Numbered from the stretch's first letter, positions 34,549 through 43,646 are shown. The stretch: DNA of 64,000 nucleotides from Sphingobium bisphenolivorans (GCF_000412635.1 NZ_ASTG01000006.1:97254-161253); one strand, 5' to 3'. The notes: generated by a model not told the origin, from the sequence alone. Numbers and translations are program-made.

Positions 34549-34579
34549 CAGCATACGCACGGGCCCATCCCAACCCCTC
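34549..34579 (-). promoter_or_regulatory. putative ECF-sigma promoter motif, copy 1 (sigma module)
   Basis: On the minus strand GAGGGGTTGGGAT (34579-34567) leads after 8 bases to GCGTATGCTG. The CGTAT lies 29 bases before the CnrY-like start, as expected for autoregulation. It closely resembles the divergent motif at 34604-34633, differing by one base in spacer length. Confidence 0.55.
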
Positions 34580-34603
34580 ATGCAAAATTTAGGGCCGCGC
34601 GGC

Positions 34604-34633
34604 GAGGGGTCGGGACGATCGCTGCGTACTCTG
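34604..34633 (+). promoter_or_regulatory. putative ECF-sigma promoter motif, copy 2 (copCD)
   Basis: GAGGGGTCGGGAC (34604-34616) is followed after 7 bases by GCGTACTCTG. The CGTAC is about 35 bases before the copC start. Together with copy 1 it forms a divergent pair between the sigma module and copCD, strongly suggesting one sigma factor reads both. Confidence 0.55.
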
Positions 34634-34663
34634 CCCTAACCGCAACCTTACTGGAGTATCTCC

Positions 34664-35041
34664 ATGCGTCGCATCCTGCTTACCGCCGCCGTCGCGCTCG
34701 CCGCCCTGCCCTCCGTTGCGATGGCGCATCCGAAGCTGCTGTCCTCGACGCCCGCCGCCAACGCGACCGTTGCCAAGCCGACCAAGCTCAGCTTGAGCTT
34801 CTCCGAAAAGCTGCTGGCGCCCTTGAGCGGCGTCGAACTTACCATGACGGGAATGCCCGGCATGGCCGACCACGCGCCGATGCCGATCAAGGGCTTCAAG
34901 ACCGCCGTCGAGGGCGACGGCAAGACCATGGTCGTCACCCTGCCCCGCGCCCTGCCCGCCGGCAGCTATGACCTCAACTGGCACATCGTCGGCGCCGACC
35001 AGCACAAGATCGCGGGCAAATACAGCTTCACGGTGAAATAA
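34664..35041 (+). CDS. copC: periplasmic copper-binding protein CopC
   Basis: This is a 125-residue periplasmic cupredoxin-like protein. It has a signal peptide ending AMAHP, so that mature His1 is a Cu(II) ligand, a Met-rich loop (MTGMPGMADHAPMP) for Cu(I), and the C-terminal NWHIVGADQHKIAGKYSFTV with the second and third His. It binds copper and passes it to CopD. The stop overlaps the copD start by one base (TAATG). It is divergent from the CnrYXH-like module and has the same promoter-like motif upstream. Confidence 0.95.
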   Translation: MRRILLTAAVALAALPSVAMAHPKLLSSTPAANATVAKPTKLSLSFSEKLLAPLSGVELTMTGMPGMADHAPMPIKGFKTAVEGDGKTMVVTLPRALPAGSYDLNWHIVGADQHKIAGKYSFTVK

Positions 35042-35928
35042 TGCCCATCGACGGAGCGCTGATCGCCCTCCGCTTCGCGCTCTATGCCGACCTTGCCGCG
35101 CTCGCGGGCCTCCCCCTTTTCTGGTGGAGCCACGGCGCGGCCCCTAGCGGCGCGCGCAGGGCGGCGATGGCGGTGCTGGCGGTGGGCGGCATTGTCCTGT
35201 CGGGGCTATGGCTGCTCGCCAGCGCCGCCGGCATGGCTGGCACTCCGATCTTTGCGCCGGACTTGAGCATCGTCGACATCCTGCTGAAGGAGACGCCTGT
35301 CGGCATGGTGCTGGCTTTGCGTTGCGCCGCGCTGCTGCTGGTCTTTCCGCTGCTGTTATGGCGCGGATCCGGGTGGAGCGCCGCACTCGCTTTGCCTGCC
35401 TGCATCGCCGCGGCAACCCTTGCCTGGTCGGGTCACGCGGCCGCCAGCGAAGGGGCAGCGGGCAGCATGCACCGCATCGGCGACGCGCTTCATGTGCTGG
35501 CAGCGGCCGGATGGTTCGGAGCGCTTCTGGTCCTGCTGCACTCCGTCCTCGCGCGCGGGGGCCGTCTGGATCAGGCGGCCACGCTGCTACATCGCTTCTC
35601 CCTATTCGGTACGATCTTCGTAGCCACGCTCATCGTGACGGGCGCGTTCAATGCGGTGATGATCGTCGGCTGGAGCAATCTGCCTGCCTTGCTACACAGT
35701 CTTTACGGCTGGCTCCTTTTTGCCAAGCTGGTCCTGTTCGGCGGCATGCTGCTGCTTGCCGCCGCCAATCGCTGGCGCCTGACGCCACGGCTGGAGGGCG
35801 CTTTGCGCTCAGGCGAAACCCGCGCCGCGCTGGGTCATTTGCGCCTGTCCCTCATTCTGGAGACAATGCTGGCGGTCTTGATCCTCGGCCTGGTTGCGAT
35901 GCTCGGCACGCTCGATCCGCTAGCCTGA
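35041..35928 (+). CDS. copD: copper homeostasis membrane protein CopD
   Basis: This is a 295-residue inner-membrane protein with about eight helices and the CopD landmarks: Trp-rich early helices, HAAASEGAAGSMHRIGDALHVLAAAGWFGALLVLLH near the middle with its conserved His residues, and RFSLFGTIFVATLIVTGAFNAVMIVG. It receives copper from CopC; in most models it imports or equilibrates copper across the inner membrane. One-base overlap with copC means coupled translation. The C-terminal YtkA-like extension of longer homologues is absent, as in many alphaproteobacteria. Confidence 0.93.
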   Translation: MPIDGALIALRFALYADLAALAGLPLFWWSHGAAPSGARRAAMAVLAVGGIVLSGLWLLASAAGMAGTPIFAPDLSIVDILLKETPVGMVLALRCAALLLVFPLLLWRGSGWSAALALPACIAAATLAWSGHAAASEGAAGSMHRIGDALHVLAAAGWFGALLVLLHSVLARGGRLDQAATLLHRFSLFGTIFVATLIVTGAFNAVMIVGWSNLPALLHSLYGWLLFAKLVLFGGMLLLAAANRWRLTPRLEGALRSGETRAALGHLRLSLILETMLAVLILGLVAMLGTLDPLA

Positions 35929-35947
35929 CGGATGCTGAGCCAAAGGG

Positions 35948-36946
35948 TCAGACCCAGCCCTCAAGCACCTGATTGGGCGGCCTGTGCCCGTCGGCCCAGC
36001 TGCGAATATTGGCGATCACGCGCGCGCCGGTCGCGTCGCGTCCCTCGAAGGTTGCAGAGCCCATGTGCGGCAGCAGCACGACATTGGAGAGGTCCAGCAG
36101 GCGCGGATCGATCGCCGGCTCATGCGTGTAGACGTCCAGCCCGGCGCCGGCGATCCGGCCCTCCGCCAGAGCGGCGATCAGCGCGGCCTCATCGGTGATC
36201 TCCGCCCGCGACGTGTTGATCAGATAGGCGTCCGGCCGCATCAGCGCGATGCGCCGCCCATCGATCATGCCCCGGCTGTCGGCATTCAGCGGACAGTTGA
36301 TCGAGACGATGTCGCTTTCGGCCAACAGCGAGTCGAGGTCGGCATGCCAGTTAGCCTGCAATTCCTGCTCCACCTCGAACGGCAGGCGGTGGCGGTTATG
36401 ATAGGCGATGGAAAGCCCGAACGCCGCTGCCCGCCGTGCCACCGCCCGGCCGATCCGGCCCATGCCGATGATGCCGAGCTTCTTGCCGCCGATGCGGTGG
36501 CCCAGCATTCCCGAAGGGCTCCAGCCGGTCCAGGCACCGGCCCGCACCAGCTTCTCACCTTCCGCCAGGCGGCGCGGCACCGACAGGATCAGCGCCATTG
36601 TCATGTCGGCGGTATCCTCGGTCAGCACGCCGGGGGTGTTGGTGACGATGATGCCCTTCTTCCGCGCGGCGCCAAGGTCGATATGGTCCACGCCGCTGCC
36701 GAAGCTGGCGATCAGTTGCAGCCGCTCCGGCGCAGCTTCGATCAGCGCGGCGTCGAGATGGTCGCTGACGGAGGGAACCAGCACATCGCACTGAGCCATC
36801 GCCCGGGTCAGCGCAGCCCGATCCATCGGCACGTCGCCCACGTTGAACACCGTGTCGAACAGCTCCGCCATGCGCATTTCCACATTGGGAGGCAGTCGGC
36901 GCGTAACGATGACGCGCGGCTTGGCGGGGCGCGGTTTCATGGCCAT
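35948..36946 (-). CDS. D-2-hydroxyacid dehydrogenase (glyoxylate/glycerate type)
   Basis: This is a 332-residue NAD-dependent enzyme. It has SFGSGVDHIDLGAARKKGI, the Rossmann motif LGIIGMGRIGRAVARRA near residues 156-172, catalytic Arg in INTSRAEITDE, Glu in LDVYTHEPAI and His in VLLPHMGSAT. The pattern fits glyoxylate reductase/D-glycerate dehydrogenase. The start has an alternative two codons later (MKPRPAKPRV). It is divergent from the SH3 gene, a neighbourhood common in sphingomonads. The substrate is presumed to be glyoxylate or hydroxypyruvate. Confidence 0.9.
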   Translation of the reverse strand: MAMKPRPAKPRVIVTRRLPPNVEMRMAELFDTVFNVGDVPMDRAALTRAMAQCDVLVPSVSDHLDAALIEAAPERLQLIASFGSGVDHIDLGAARKKGIIVTNTPGVLTEDTADMTMALILSVPRRLAEGEKLVRAGAWTGWSPSGMLGHRIGGKKLGIIGMGRIGRAVARRAAAFGLSIAYHNRHRLPFEVEQELQANWHADLDSLLAESDIVSINCPLNADSRGMIDGRRIALMRPDAYLINTSRAEITDEAALIAALAEGRIAGAGLDVYTHEPAIDPRLLDLSNVVLLPHMGSATFEGRDATGARVIANIRSWADGHRPPNQVLEGWV

Positions 36947-37035
36947 ATCCGGCCGCTATTCCGCGCGGAGGCGATGGTCAAGCGCTTATCCCCCGGCTAT
37001 GGTCGCGCCAACGGCTTAAGAGGGAAGAGATTGGA

Positions 37036-37503
37036 ATGAAGGGCAGTCTGCTGGGCGCGGGATTGATCGCGGCGCTTTGCGCGAGCGGCAGCGCATCGGG
37101 GGCCCCGGCCAAGCAGGTTCCCTATTGGGCTTCCCTGGCGCAGGAGGAGGCGCGGATGCGCGTCGGTCCCAGCCTGGATTACCCCTCCAACTGGGTCTAT
37201 CGGCGCCGCGACCTGCCGGTGAAGGTGGTGCAGGTTCTGGGCCTGTGGCGAAAGGTCGAGGACTCGACCGGGACGCAAGGGTGGATGCATGTGCGGCTGC
37301 TGAGCGATACGCCCACCGCCATCGTCACCTCGCAGATCGCGCCGATGCGGGGTGCCCCCAGCGAGGACGCCCGCGCCGTCTATCGCGCGGAAAAGGGCGT
37401 CGTCGGCCGCCTTGCCTCTTGCAGCAAGGGCTGGTGCGCCTTCGACGTCGGCGGGCAGCGCGGCTTCATCCGCGCCAATGATGTGTGGGGCGCGACGGAG
37501 TAG
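37036..37503 (+). CDS. secreted protein with two SH3-like domains
   Basis: This is a 155-residue exported protein. It has a signal peptide ending near ASGAPA and then two bacterial SH3 repeats of the SH3_4 (DUF1058) type: YWASLAQEEARMRVGPSLDYPSNWVYRRRDLPVKVV, then IAPMRGAPSEDARAVYRAEKGVVGRLASCSKGWCAFDVGGQRGFI. Such domains bind cell-wall or periplasmic ligands. Two cysteines (in ASCSKGWCAF) could form a disulphide. The function is not known beyond the fold. It converges with the POT transporter gene. Confidence 0.88.
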   Translation: MKGSLLGAGLIAALCASGSASGAPAKQVPYWASLAQEEARMRVGPSLDYPSNWVYRRRDLPVKVVQVLGLWRKVEDSTGTQGWMHVRLLSDTPTAIVTSQIAPMRGAPSEDARAVYRAEKGVVGRLASCSKGWCAFDVGGQRGFIRANDVWGATE

Positions 37504-37511
37504 GACTTGGC

Positions 37512-39053
37512 TCAGACATCCAGGTCGCGCTTCTGCGATGTGGCGGGCTCTGCCTGCCCCTCATGCATCAGCCTTTTGACGAAGGGGGCGAGCGCCATGA
37601 CCGCAGCGCCGGCGGCGACGGAGATCCAGCCGATCTGGCTGTAGACCGCCAGCATGCTCTCCCGCGACGCCTGCCCGCCTTCGCTGCCGGTCGCCGCCGC
37701 GATCAGCCCGGCGACATATTCGCCCAGCGCCATAGCCAGGAACCAGATGCCCATCATCAGCCCGATCATGCGCGATGGAGCCAGCTTCGACATGGCCGAC
37801 AGCCCGACCGGCGACAGGCATAATTCGCCCAGCGTGTGACAGAGATAGAGGAGAAAGATGAACAGGATCGGCGTCAGCGTGCCCGGCGCACCGGCTGTCG
37901 CCCCGGCGACCAGGACGAGGAATCCCGCGCCGACCAGCGCCAGCGCCATGCCAAATTTGGCCGGCGTCGAAGGCTCCCGGCCGCGCTTCGCCAGTCCGAT
38001 CCACAGCGCCGCCATGACCGGGCCGAACATCAGGATATAGGCGGCGTTCACCGACTGGAACATCGAGGCGGGCACATTGAACCCGGCGATAGTCCTGTTG
38101 GCATAACGGTCTGTAAAGAGGCTCAGCGACGATCCGGTCTGTTCATAGAGGCCCCAGAAGATCGGGTTCATGACCAGCAGGAACAGCGCCGCGAGCATCC
38201 GATCGCGGCCTATCGGTTCCATGCGGCCAAAGGCTTCCCACAGGATATAGACCACCACAAGGATGCTCGCCCCCGCCAGCAGCCAGCCGACCACGACATG
38301 CTGCTGAATCAGGAACCAGCACAGCATGATGGCGCCGAGGCTGGACAGATAGACAAGCCATTCGCGGCTGATAAGGCCGCCCACCCGCTGCGCCAGCCGC
38401 TCCGGATCGACCGGCTCTCCCCGGCCCTGAAGCAGCGGCTTGCAGAAGATGAAGCCGATGACGCCTGCGACCATTCCGACCGACGCGGCGCCGAATCCCC
38501 AATGCCAGCCCCATCGTTGGCCGAGATAGCCGCAGATGATGGGGCCAATGGTCGCGCCGACATTGATGCCCATGTAGAAGATCGTATAGGCCGGGTCGCG
38601 CCGCATATCGTCGCGCGGGTAAAGCTGGCCCACCAGCGCCGAGACGCTGGCCTTCAAAAAGCCGGTGCCGGTGATGACCGTCGCCAGCCCCAGCCAGAAG
38701 AGGCCAAGCCCCATGGCGCCCGCATCGTCGCTCTCCATCCCCAATATGAGGTGGCCGATGGCGATCACGATCCCGCCGAACAGCACGGCCTTGCGCTGCC
38801 CGAGATAGCGGTCGGCGAGATAGCCGCCCATCAGCGGCGAGATATAGATCAGCGACATATAGGCGCCATAAGCATGCGCGGCATCGCGATCGGTGAAGAG
38901 GAAATGCTGCGTCAGATAGAAGATCAGCAGCGCCCGCATCCCGTAGAAGGAAAAGCGCTCCCACATCTCGACAAAGAAGAGCAAAAACAGGCCGCGCGGG
39001 TGGCCGATCCAGGTCTTGCCATCGCGATCCGCCGCCGGAACTGAAGTCGCCAT
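37512..39053 (-). CDS. POT/PTR2-family proton-coupled peptide transporter
   Basis: This is a 513-residue membrane protein with about 14 helices. The PTR2 motifs are present: FFVEMWERFSFYGMRALLIFYLT near residues 25-47 (the ExxER proton-coupling region) and MGGYLADRYLGQRKAVLFGG, then FYMGINVGATIGPIICG and the C-terminal MSKLAPSRMIGLMMG. It imports di- and tripeptides with protons. The frame is open from 39071, but AAGGGA lies just before the ATG at 39053. It is a single-gene unit between the SH3 gene and the nitroreductase gene. Confidence 0.93.
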   Translation of the reverse strand: MATSVPAADRDGKTWIGHPRGLFLLFFVEMWERFSFYGMRALLIFYLTQHFLFTDRDAAHAYGAYMSLIYISPLMGGYLADRYLGQRKAVLFGGIVIAIGHLILGMESDDAGAMGLGLFWLGLATVITGTGFLKASVSALVGQLYPRDDMRRDPAYTIFYMGINVGATIGPIICGYLGQRWGWHWGFGAASVGMVAGVIGFIFCKPLLQGRGEPVDPERLAQRVGGLISREWLVYLSSLGAIMLCWFLIQQHVVVGWLLAGASILVVVYILWEAFGRMEPIGRDRMLAALFLLVMNPIFWGLYEQTGSSLSLFTDRYANRTIAGFNVPASMFQSVNAAYILMFGPVMAALWIGLAKRGREPSTPAKFGMALALVGAGFLVLVAGATAGAPGTLTPILFIFLLYLCHTLGELCLSPVGLSAMSKLAPSRMIGLMMGIWFLAMALGEYVAGLIAAATGSEGGQASRESMLAVYSQIGWISVAAGAAVMALAPFVKRLMHEGQAEPATSQKRDLDV

Positions 39054-39167
39054 CCGCTTCCCTTGTTGCAATCTTGGCTATAAATCGCAGCCTAGTGCCC
39101 GGATCGTGCGGCTGTCAAAGCCGCTTCGCCCTTGCGTGCGGCCGCCGGGCAGGCCATCTGGAGCGCC

Positions 39168-39746
39168 ATGTTCAACGACCGCAGCACACCTCTCTCCCTC
39201 CTCCAGACCCGCCGCTCCGGTAAGCCACGCGACCTGATCGCGCCCGGTCCGGACGATGATCAGCTGCGGGAGATGCTGCAGATCGCGCTGCGGACGCCGG
39301 ATCATGGCAAGATCGCGCCGTGGCGCTTCGTGATCGTGCCACAGGAGCGGCGGCAGGATTTCGCCGCGCTGCTCGACGCGGCATACCGCAAGGAAAAGCC
39401 CGACGCTGGCCGGCTTGAACTGGAGTCGATGCAGCAGTTCGCGCACCAGGCGCCGACATTGGTGGTGGCGCTGTCCGCTCCGGTGATCGGCAGCAAGATA
39501 CCGCTTTGGGAGCAGGAGTTGTCGGCTGGCGCCGCCATCATGAACCTGCTGCATGCCAGCCACGCGCTGGGCTTCGCGGGCGGATGGCTGACGGGCTGGC
39601 CGGCCTATAATGAAGATGTCCGCGCCGCATTCTCCAAGGGACAGGAGCGGATCGCCGGGTTCATCTTCATCGGCACGCCCGGCCGGCCGCAGGAGGAACG
39701 TCCCCGCCCCGCCTATGACAGCATAGTGTCGGTCTGGGACAGCTGA
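39168..39746 (+). CDS. nitroreductase family protein
   Basis: This is a 192-residue FMN-binding protein of the nitroreductase (YdjA-like) group. It has LLQTRRSGKPRDLIAPGPDDDQLREMLQIALRTPDHGKIAPWRFVIV and the later ELSAGAAIMNLLHASHALGFAGGWLTG, the two stretches that hold FMN. The PxHGKIxPWRF motif is characteristic. It probably reduces nitro compounds or quinones with NAD(P)H; the natural substrate is unknown. The start at 39168 has GGAG 4 bases upstream. A 73-base gap separates it from the GntR gene. Confidence 0.9.
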   Translation: MFNDRSTPLSLLQTRRSGKPRDLIAPGPDDDQLREMLQIALRTPDHGKIAPWRFVIVPQERRQDFAALLDAAYRKEKPDAGRLELESMQQFAHQAPTLVVALSAPVIGSKIPLWEQELSAGAAIMNLLHASHALGFAGGWLTGWPAYNEDVRAAFSKGQERIAGFIFIGTPGRPQEERPRPAYDSIVSVWDS

Positions 39747-39791
39747 TTGCCTGCCTGCCGTAGCGTCAAGTGATATCCATGGCTTGACCTG

Positions 39792-39811
39792 AGTGGCTGT
39801 ATTATGCCACT
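39792..39811 (+). promoter_or_regulatory. operator-like inverted repeat before the GntR gene
   Basis: AGTGGC (39792-39797) and GCCACT (39806-39811) form a perfect 6-bp dyad with 8 bases between, ending 8 bases before the GntR start codon. GntR regulators often bind such sites in their own promoter. The length of the arms is modest, so this is tentative. Confidence 0.4.
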
Positions 39812-39819
39812 GATGCACC

Positions 39820-40164
39820 ATGGCTGAAGACTCGAAGCCCGTCTATCTGCGCATCCGCGAGATCATAGCAGCATCGATACTGGATGGCGTATATCAGGAC
39901 GGCGACCTGCTGCCATCGGTGCGAGCGCTTGCCAGTCAGCAGGGGGCCAATCCGCTCACCGTCGCCAAGGCCTATCAGACTTTCCAGGATGATGGGCTGG
40001 TCGTCGTTAAACGCGGCGTCGGCATGTTCGTCGCTCATGGCGCGGCCCGCCGCCTGCGCGAAACCGAGCGCGCCCGCTTCCTGACCACCGTCTGGCCGCC
40101 TGTGGCCGAGCAGATCCGGCGCCTCGGCATCAGGATCGAAGATCTGGACACGCAGAAGGTTTAG
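39820..40164 (+). CDS. GntR-family regulator, YtrA-like (short)
   Basis: This is a 114-residue regulator. It has an N-terminal winged helix-turn-helix of GntR type (VYLRIREIIAASILDGVYQDGDLLPSVRALASQQGANPLTVAKAYQTFQDDGLVVVKRGVGMFVA, residues 8-72) and only a short helical C-terminus, as in the YtrA subfamily. YtrA-type proteins usually repress membrane-transport operons next to them. Here the neighbours are nitroreductase and PrsR genes, so the target is unclear. A dyad just upstream suggests autoregulation. Confidence 0.88.
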   Translation: MAEDSKPVYLRIREIIAASILDGVYQDGDLLPSVRALASQQGANPLTVAKAYQTFQDDGLVVVKRGVGMFVAHGAARRLRETERARFLTTVWPPVAEQIRRLGIRIEDLDTQKV

Positions 40165-40200
40165 GACGCCACTCCGAGCCGGCTGGCGCCTCTCAAATGC

Positions 40201-41565
40201 TCAATTCTGCATGCGATATTGTTTCAGCAGATCGTAGAGCGTCGGCCGGCTGATCCCCAGCATCTTGGCGGCGCCGGAAATATTGCCATCGGTCCGCGCA
40301 ATCGCGCGGCGGATGGCGCGGCGGTCCGCGAGCTCGCGCGCGGCCTTGAGGTTCACCGCTTCGCCCCCTTCGAGCCGCTCTCCGTCCAGATCGAGATCGG
40401 CCGCCGTGACATGCTTGCCCTCCGCCATGATGACGGCGCGTTTCATCCGGTTTTCCAGTTCGCGCACATTGCCGGGCCAGGGCCATGCGTCGAGCGCGGC
40501 GAGCGCGTCGGGCGCCAATCCCTTGACCTGCGGGTTCATCTCACCGGCGAAGCGGTTGAGGAAATGGCGCGCCAGCAGCGCCGGGTCGCCCGGGCGATCC
40601 TTCAGCGCCGGTATCCGCACCACGATCTCGGCCAGGCGGTAATAAAGATCCTCGCGGAAGGTGCCGGCCGCGATCATCTCCTCCAGATTCTGGTGCGTGG
40701 CGCAGACGATCCGAGTATCGACGGCGATCGGCTGCCGCCCGCCTACCCGCTCGATCACGCGTTCCTGAAGGAAACGCAGCAGCTTCACCTGCAAGGCGAG
40801 CGGGATGTCGCCCACCTCGTCGAGAAACAGGGTGCCGCCCTCAGCCATTTCGATCTTGCCCGGCGTCGTCTTGATCGCCCCGGTAAAGGCTCCCTTCTCA
40901 TGGCCGAACAATTCGGCCTCCAAGAGCGTTTCGGGAATGGCGGCGCAGTTGATCGCGACAAACGCCCCCTCCCGCCGCGGGCTGGCATCATGCAGCCCCT
41001 GCGCCAGCAATTCCTTGCCCGTGCCGCTCGCGCCGAGCAGCATCACCGACACCTGCGCGCCCGCGACCTTCTCGATCGTCCGCGCGACCTTCATCATTTC
41101 AGGCGCGCCCGTGATGATGCGGCCCAGCACGCGCGCGCTTTCCGGCGCGGTTTCGGCGAGGCGGGCATTTTCCCGTTCCAGGGCGTGGACGTGAAATGCG
41201 CGCCGCACGATCAGCCCGAGTTCGTCGATATCAACCGGCTTCTGGTAGAAATCATATGCGCCGCCCGAGATCGCACTGAGCGCGCTTTCGCGCGCGCCAT
41301 GCCCCGAAGCGACGATGACCTTGGTGTCTGGCTTGATCCGCAATATGTCGGCGAGTGTCGCAAAGCCTTCGCTGGTGCCGTCCGGATCGGGCGGAAGCCC
41401 CAGGTCGAGTGTCACCACATCCGGCGCTTCGCTTCGCAGCATCTCGATCGCCTCCTCGCGATCGCCGGCGATGAACAGCTGATATTCGTCATAGGCCCAG
41501 CGCAGTTGCCGTTGCAGGCCGGGATCATCCTCCACGATCAGCAATTTGGGTCGCATGTCACTCAT
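40201..41565 (-). CDS. prsR: PEP-CTERM-box sigma-54-dependent response regulator
   Basis: This is a 454-residue NtrC-like activator. The receiver domain covers residues 1-125, with phosphoryl Asp in VVTLDLGLPP and conserved Lys in FYQKPVD. The AAA+ domain has Walker A LLGASGTGKELL, the sigma-54 contact EKGAFTGAI and Walker B GGTLFLDEVGDI, and the protein ends in a Fis-type helix-turn-helix (NISGAAKMLGISRPTLYDLLKQY). The acidic start and the DLGLPPDPDGTSEGF insert are typical of PrsR, which works with XrtA/PEP-CTERM exopolysaccharide systems. The start overlaps the prsK stop (TGATG), so they are coupled. Confidence 0.93.
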   Translation of the reverse strand: MSDMRPKLLIVEDDPGLQRQLRWAYDEYQLFIAGDREEAIEMLRSEAPDVVTLDLGLPPDPDGTSEGFATLADILRIKPDTKVIVASGHGARESALSAISGGAYDFYQKPVDIDELGLIVRRAFHVHALERENARLAETAPESARVLGRIITGAPEMMKVARTIEKVAGAQVSVMLLGASGTGKELLAQGLHDASPRREGAFVAINCAAIPETLLEAELFGHEKGAFTGAIKTTPGKIEMAEGGTLFLDEVGDIPLALQVKLLRFLQERVIERVGGRQPIAVDTRIVCATHQNLEEMIAAGTFREDLYYRLAEIVVRIPALKDRPGDPALLARHFLNRFAGEMNPQVKGLAPDALAALDAWPWPGNVRELENRMKRAVIMAEGKHVTAADLDLDGERLEGGEAVNLKAARELADRRAIRRAIARTDGNISGAAKMLGISRPTLYDLLKQYRMQN

Positions 41566-43637
41566 CAGGCGGCCTTCCCCCGGTCCATTTCCCCCTGCGC
41601 CAATGGCAGGCGCAGCGTGAAACGGCTCCCCTGCCCCAGCCGGCTCTCCACTTCGATCCGGCCGCCCATCGATTGCGCCAGCGCCCGCGCCTCGAACGCA
41701 CCGATGCCAAAGCCATTGGCCTTGCTGGACGAGAAGGGCTTGAACAAATCGCGGCGGATGAATTCGGCGCTCATTCCGCGCCCCTGATCAATCACGTCGA
41801 GCAGCGCAGAGCCTGCATCGCTCGACAGGCGCAGTTCGACGGGGCTATCGGGCGCACTCGCGTCGATGGCATTCTGGAGCAGATGGACGAGGATTTGCTC
41901 CACCCGCGCAGGGTCCGCGAGCGCAAGGGGCGCTTCACCGCTGACCCGCACCGGATGCTGGCGCGAGCGCGAACGCGCGACCTGATCCGCGATGTCGCGC
42001 AGCGCCAGCGGCCGTGGCTCCTGCGCCCGCCCCTTGTTATGCTGCGACAGGCGGGCGAGCATGTCGTTCATCTTGCCCACCGACTCTTTCAAGGTCAGCA
42101 GCATGTCGGCGCGAAATTCCGGATTGTCGGCGTGCCGCTCGGCATTGCGGGCGAGCAGCGACAACTGGCTCACCAGATTTTTGACGTCGTGCATGATGAA
42201 GGCGAAGCGGCGGTTGAACTCGTCGAAACGCTGCGCATCGTCCAGCGCCTGCTGCCCCTGCGCCTCGGCCAGGTAACTTGCAGCCTGCCGGCCGGCGGCA
42301 CGCAGCATGTCGAAATCCTCCCAGTCCAGTCGGCGGTCGAGGGGCGGACGGGCGAGCAGGATCGCACCGATCAGGCGGCCGAAATGAATGAGCGGCACCA
42401 GCGCCCAGGCGCGGGGGTCATGCCGCATCCAGCCGGGCGCGATCAGTTCGCCCGCGCCTGATGGCGGATGGTCGATACCGAGTATCCAGCCGCTCCGCTC
42501 GATCAGCGCGGCCAGCGGCGCCGGGATCGTGGCCGTCCCCTGTCCTTCATCAGGCCAGTTCCACGCCGCCTCGAACGTCAACGCGCCATCGTCGGCCCGC
42601 AGCATCAGCAGCGCAGCGGGTGAATCGGTGATGTCCGCAACCGCCTTCGCCACGCGCTCGCTGAGCGGCAGGACATTGTCGCCCGACCGGCCGATCGTAT
42701 CGCCAAAGCGCATCCATTCGGTGCGATAATCGTAGCGATGCTGGAAGAAATGCTTGGCGACCTGCACCTTCCAGAAAGCGCGGATGCGCTGTGAGGGCAG
42801 GATGACGAGCGCGCTCACCGCCAGGAAGAAGACGAAGCCGATCTCCATGACGCGCGCATAGGGCCCGGCGATCAACTCGATGAGCACCGCCGCCACCGCC
42901 AGGAGCACGACGTAAAGCGCGATCGCCACGAAGGAGAGCGACTGGAATGTCAGCGCGCGCGACAGCTGCAGCCTTCCGGCCATGTCGCGTCGCAGGCCTA
43001 CCGCGATGACCGGCGCCAGCAAGGCCATCATCGCCCCGCGCAGCGCATACAGCTCGTTCGCTCGTCCGATCGCGAAATAGCCGATCGCGTAAAGGCTGAG
43101 GTCGTAAGTCCACATCGCCGCCAGCGCGCCGAGCAACAGCGCGACCCCGCCCCGTTCCCGCGCCGGCCAGCTGATATAGAGGTGATGCACCAGCATCAGG
43201 CTGCCGATCGCGGTCATCATGTGCAGGATGATCGAAGCGCTGAAGAGCGCGCGGTGCAGGTCGCTCGTCACCGGCAGTTCGTGCCAGATGAGGTCGGTGA
43301 AGGTCTGGAGCGCGATCAGCCCCGCCACTACGGCATAGACCATCGCGATGCCCGCCATCGGCGCCCGCTGGCCGCTGACTCCCCTTCGCAGCATGACGAA
43401 CAGCAGCAGCAGCCACGCTGCGTTGCGGATATTCTCACCGATGCCGGTCAGGGACTTGTCCACGCCGCCGAAAGAGACATAGAGCGACCAGCAGGATGTC
43501 AGCAGCAAAGCCGCGGCGAGCAGGCGCTGCTCGATCCCTTCCGCGCGCCGGCGCAGGATCAGGATGCCGAGCGCCGCGAACAGGATCGCGGCGAGGGCGT
43601 GCCCCCAATCTCCGACAAATTGCAGCAAAGCGCCCAT
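41565..43637 (-). CDS. prsK: XrtA/PEP-CTERM system histidine kinase
   Basis: This is a 690-residue sensor kinase. About 290 N-terminal residues form some nine membrane helices, a GAF-like domain follows near 320-450, and then the kinase core has FIMHDVKNLVSQLSLLARNAERH (phosphoryl His in HDVKN), LLQNAIDASAPDSP (N box) and LDVIDQGRGMSAEFI and GFGIGAFEARALAQ (G boxes). The HDVKN box and long membrane N-terminus are those of PrsK, partner of PrsR in XrtA systems. It overlaps prsR by one base and is 9 bases from the sugar-transferase gene. The signal it senses is unknown. Confidence 0.93.
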   Translation of the reverse strand: MGALLQFVGDWGHALAAILFAALGILILRRRAEGIEQRLLAAALLLTSCWSLYVSFGGVDKSLTGIGENIRNAAWLLLLFVMLRRGVSGQRAPMAGIAMVYAVVAGLIALQTFTDLIWHELPVTSDLHRALFSASIILHMMTAIGSLMLVHHLYISWPARERGGVALLLGALAAMWTYDLSLYAIGYFAIGRANELYALRGAMMALLAPVIAVGLRRDMAGRLQLSRALTFQSLSFVAIALYVVLLAVAAVLIELIAGPYARVMEIGFVFFLAVSALVILPSQRIRAFWKVQVAKHFFQHRYDYRTEWMRFGDTIGRSGDNVLPLSERVAKAVADITDSPAALLMLRADDGALTFEAAWNWPDEGQGTATIPAPLAALIERSGWILGIDHPPSGAGELIAPGWMRHDPRAWALVPLIHFGRLIGAILLARPPLDRRLDWEDFDMLRAAGRQAASYLAEAQGQQALDDAQRFDEFNRRFAFIMHDVKNLVSQLSLLARNAERHADNPEFRADMLLTLKESVGKMNDMLARLSQHNKGRAQEPRPLALRDIADQVARSRSRQHPVRVSGEAPLALADPARVEQILVHLLQNAIDASAPDSPVELRLSSDAGSALLDVIDQGRGMSAEFIRRDLFKPFSSSKANGFGIGAFEARALAQSMGGRIEVESRLGQGSRFTLRLPLAQGEMDRGKAA

Positions 43638-43646
43638 CGTCCTGCC

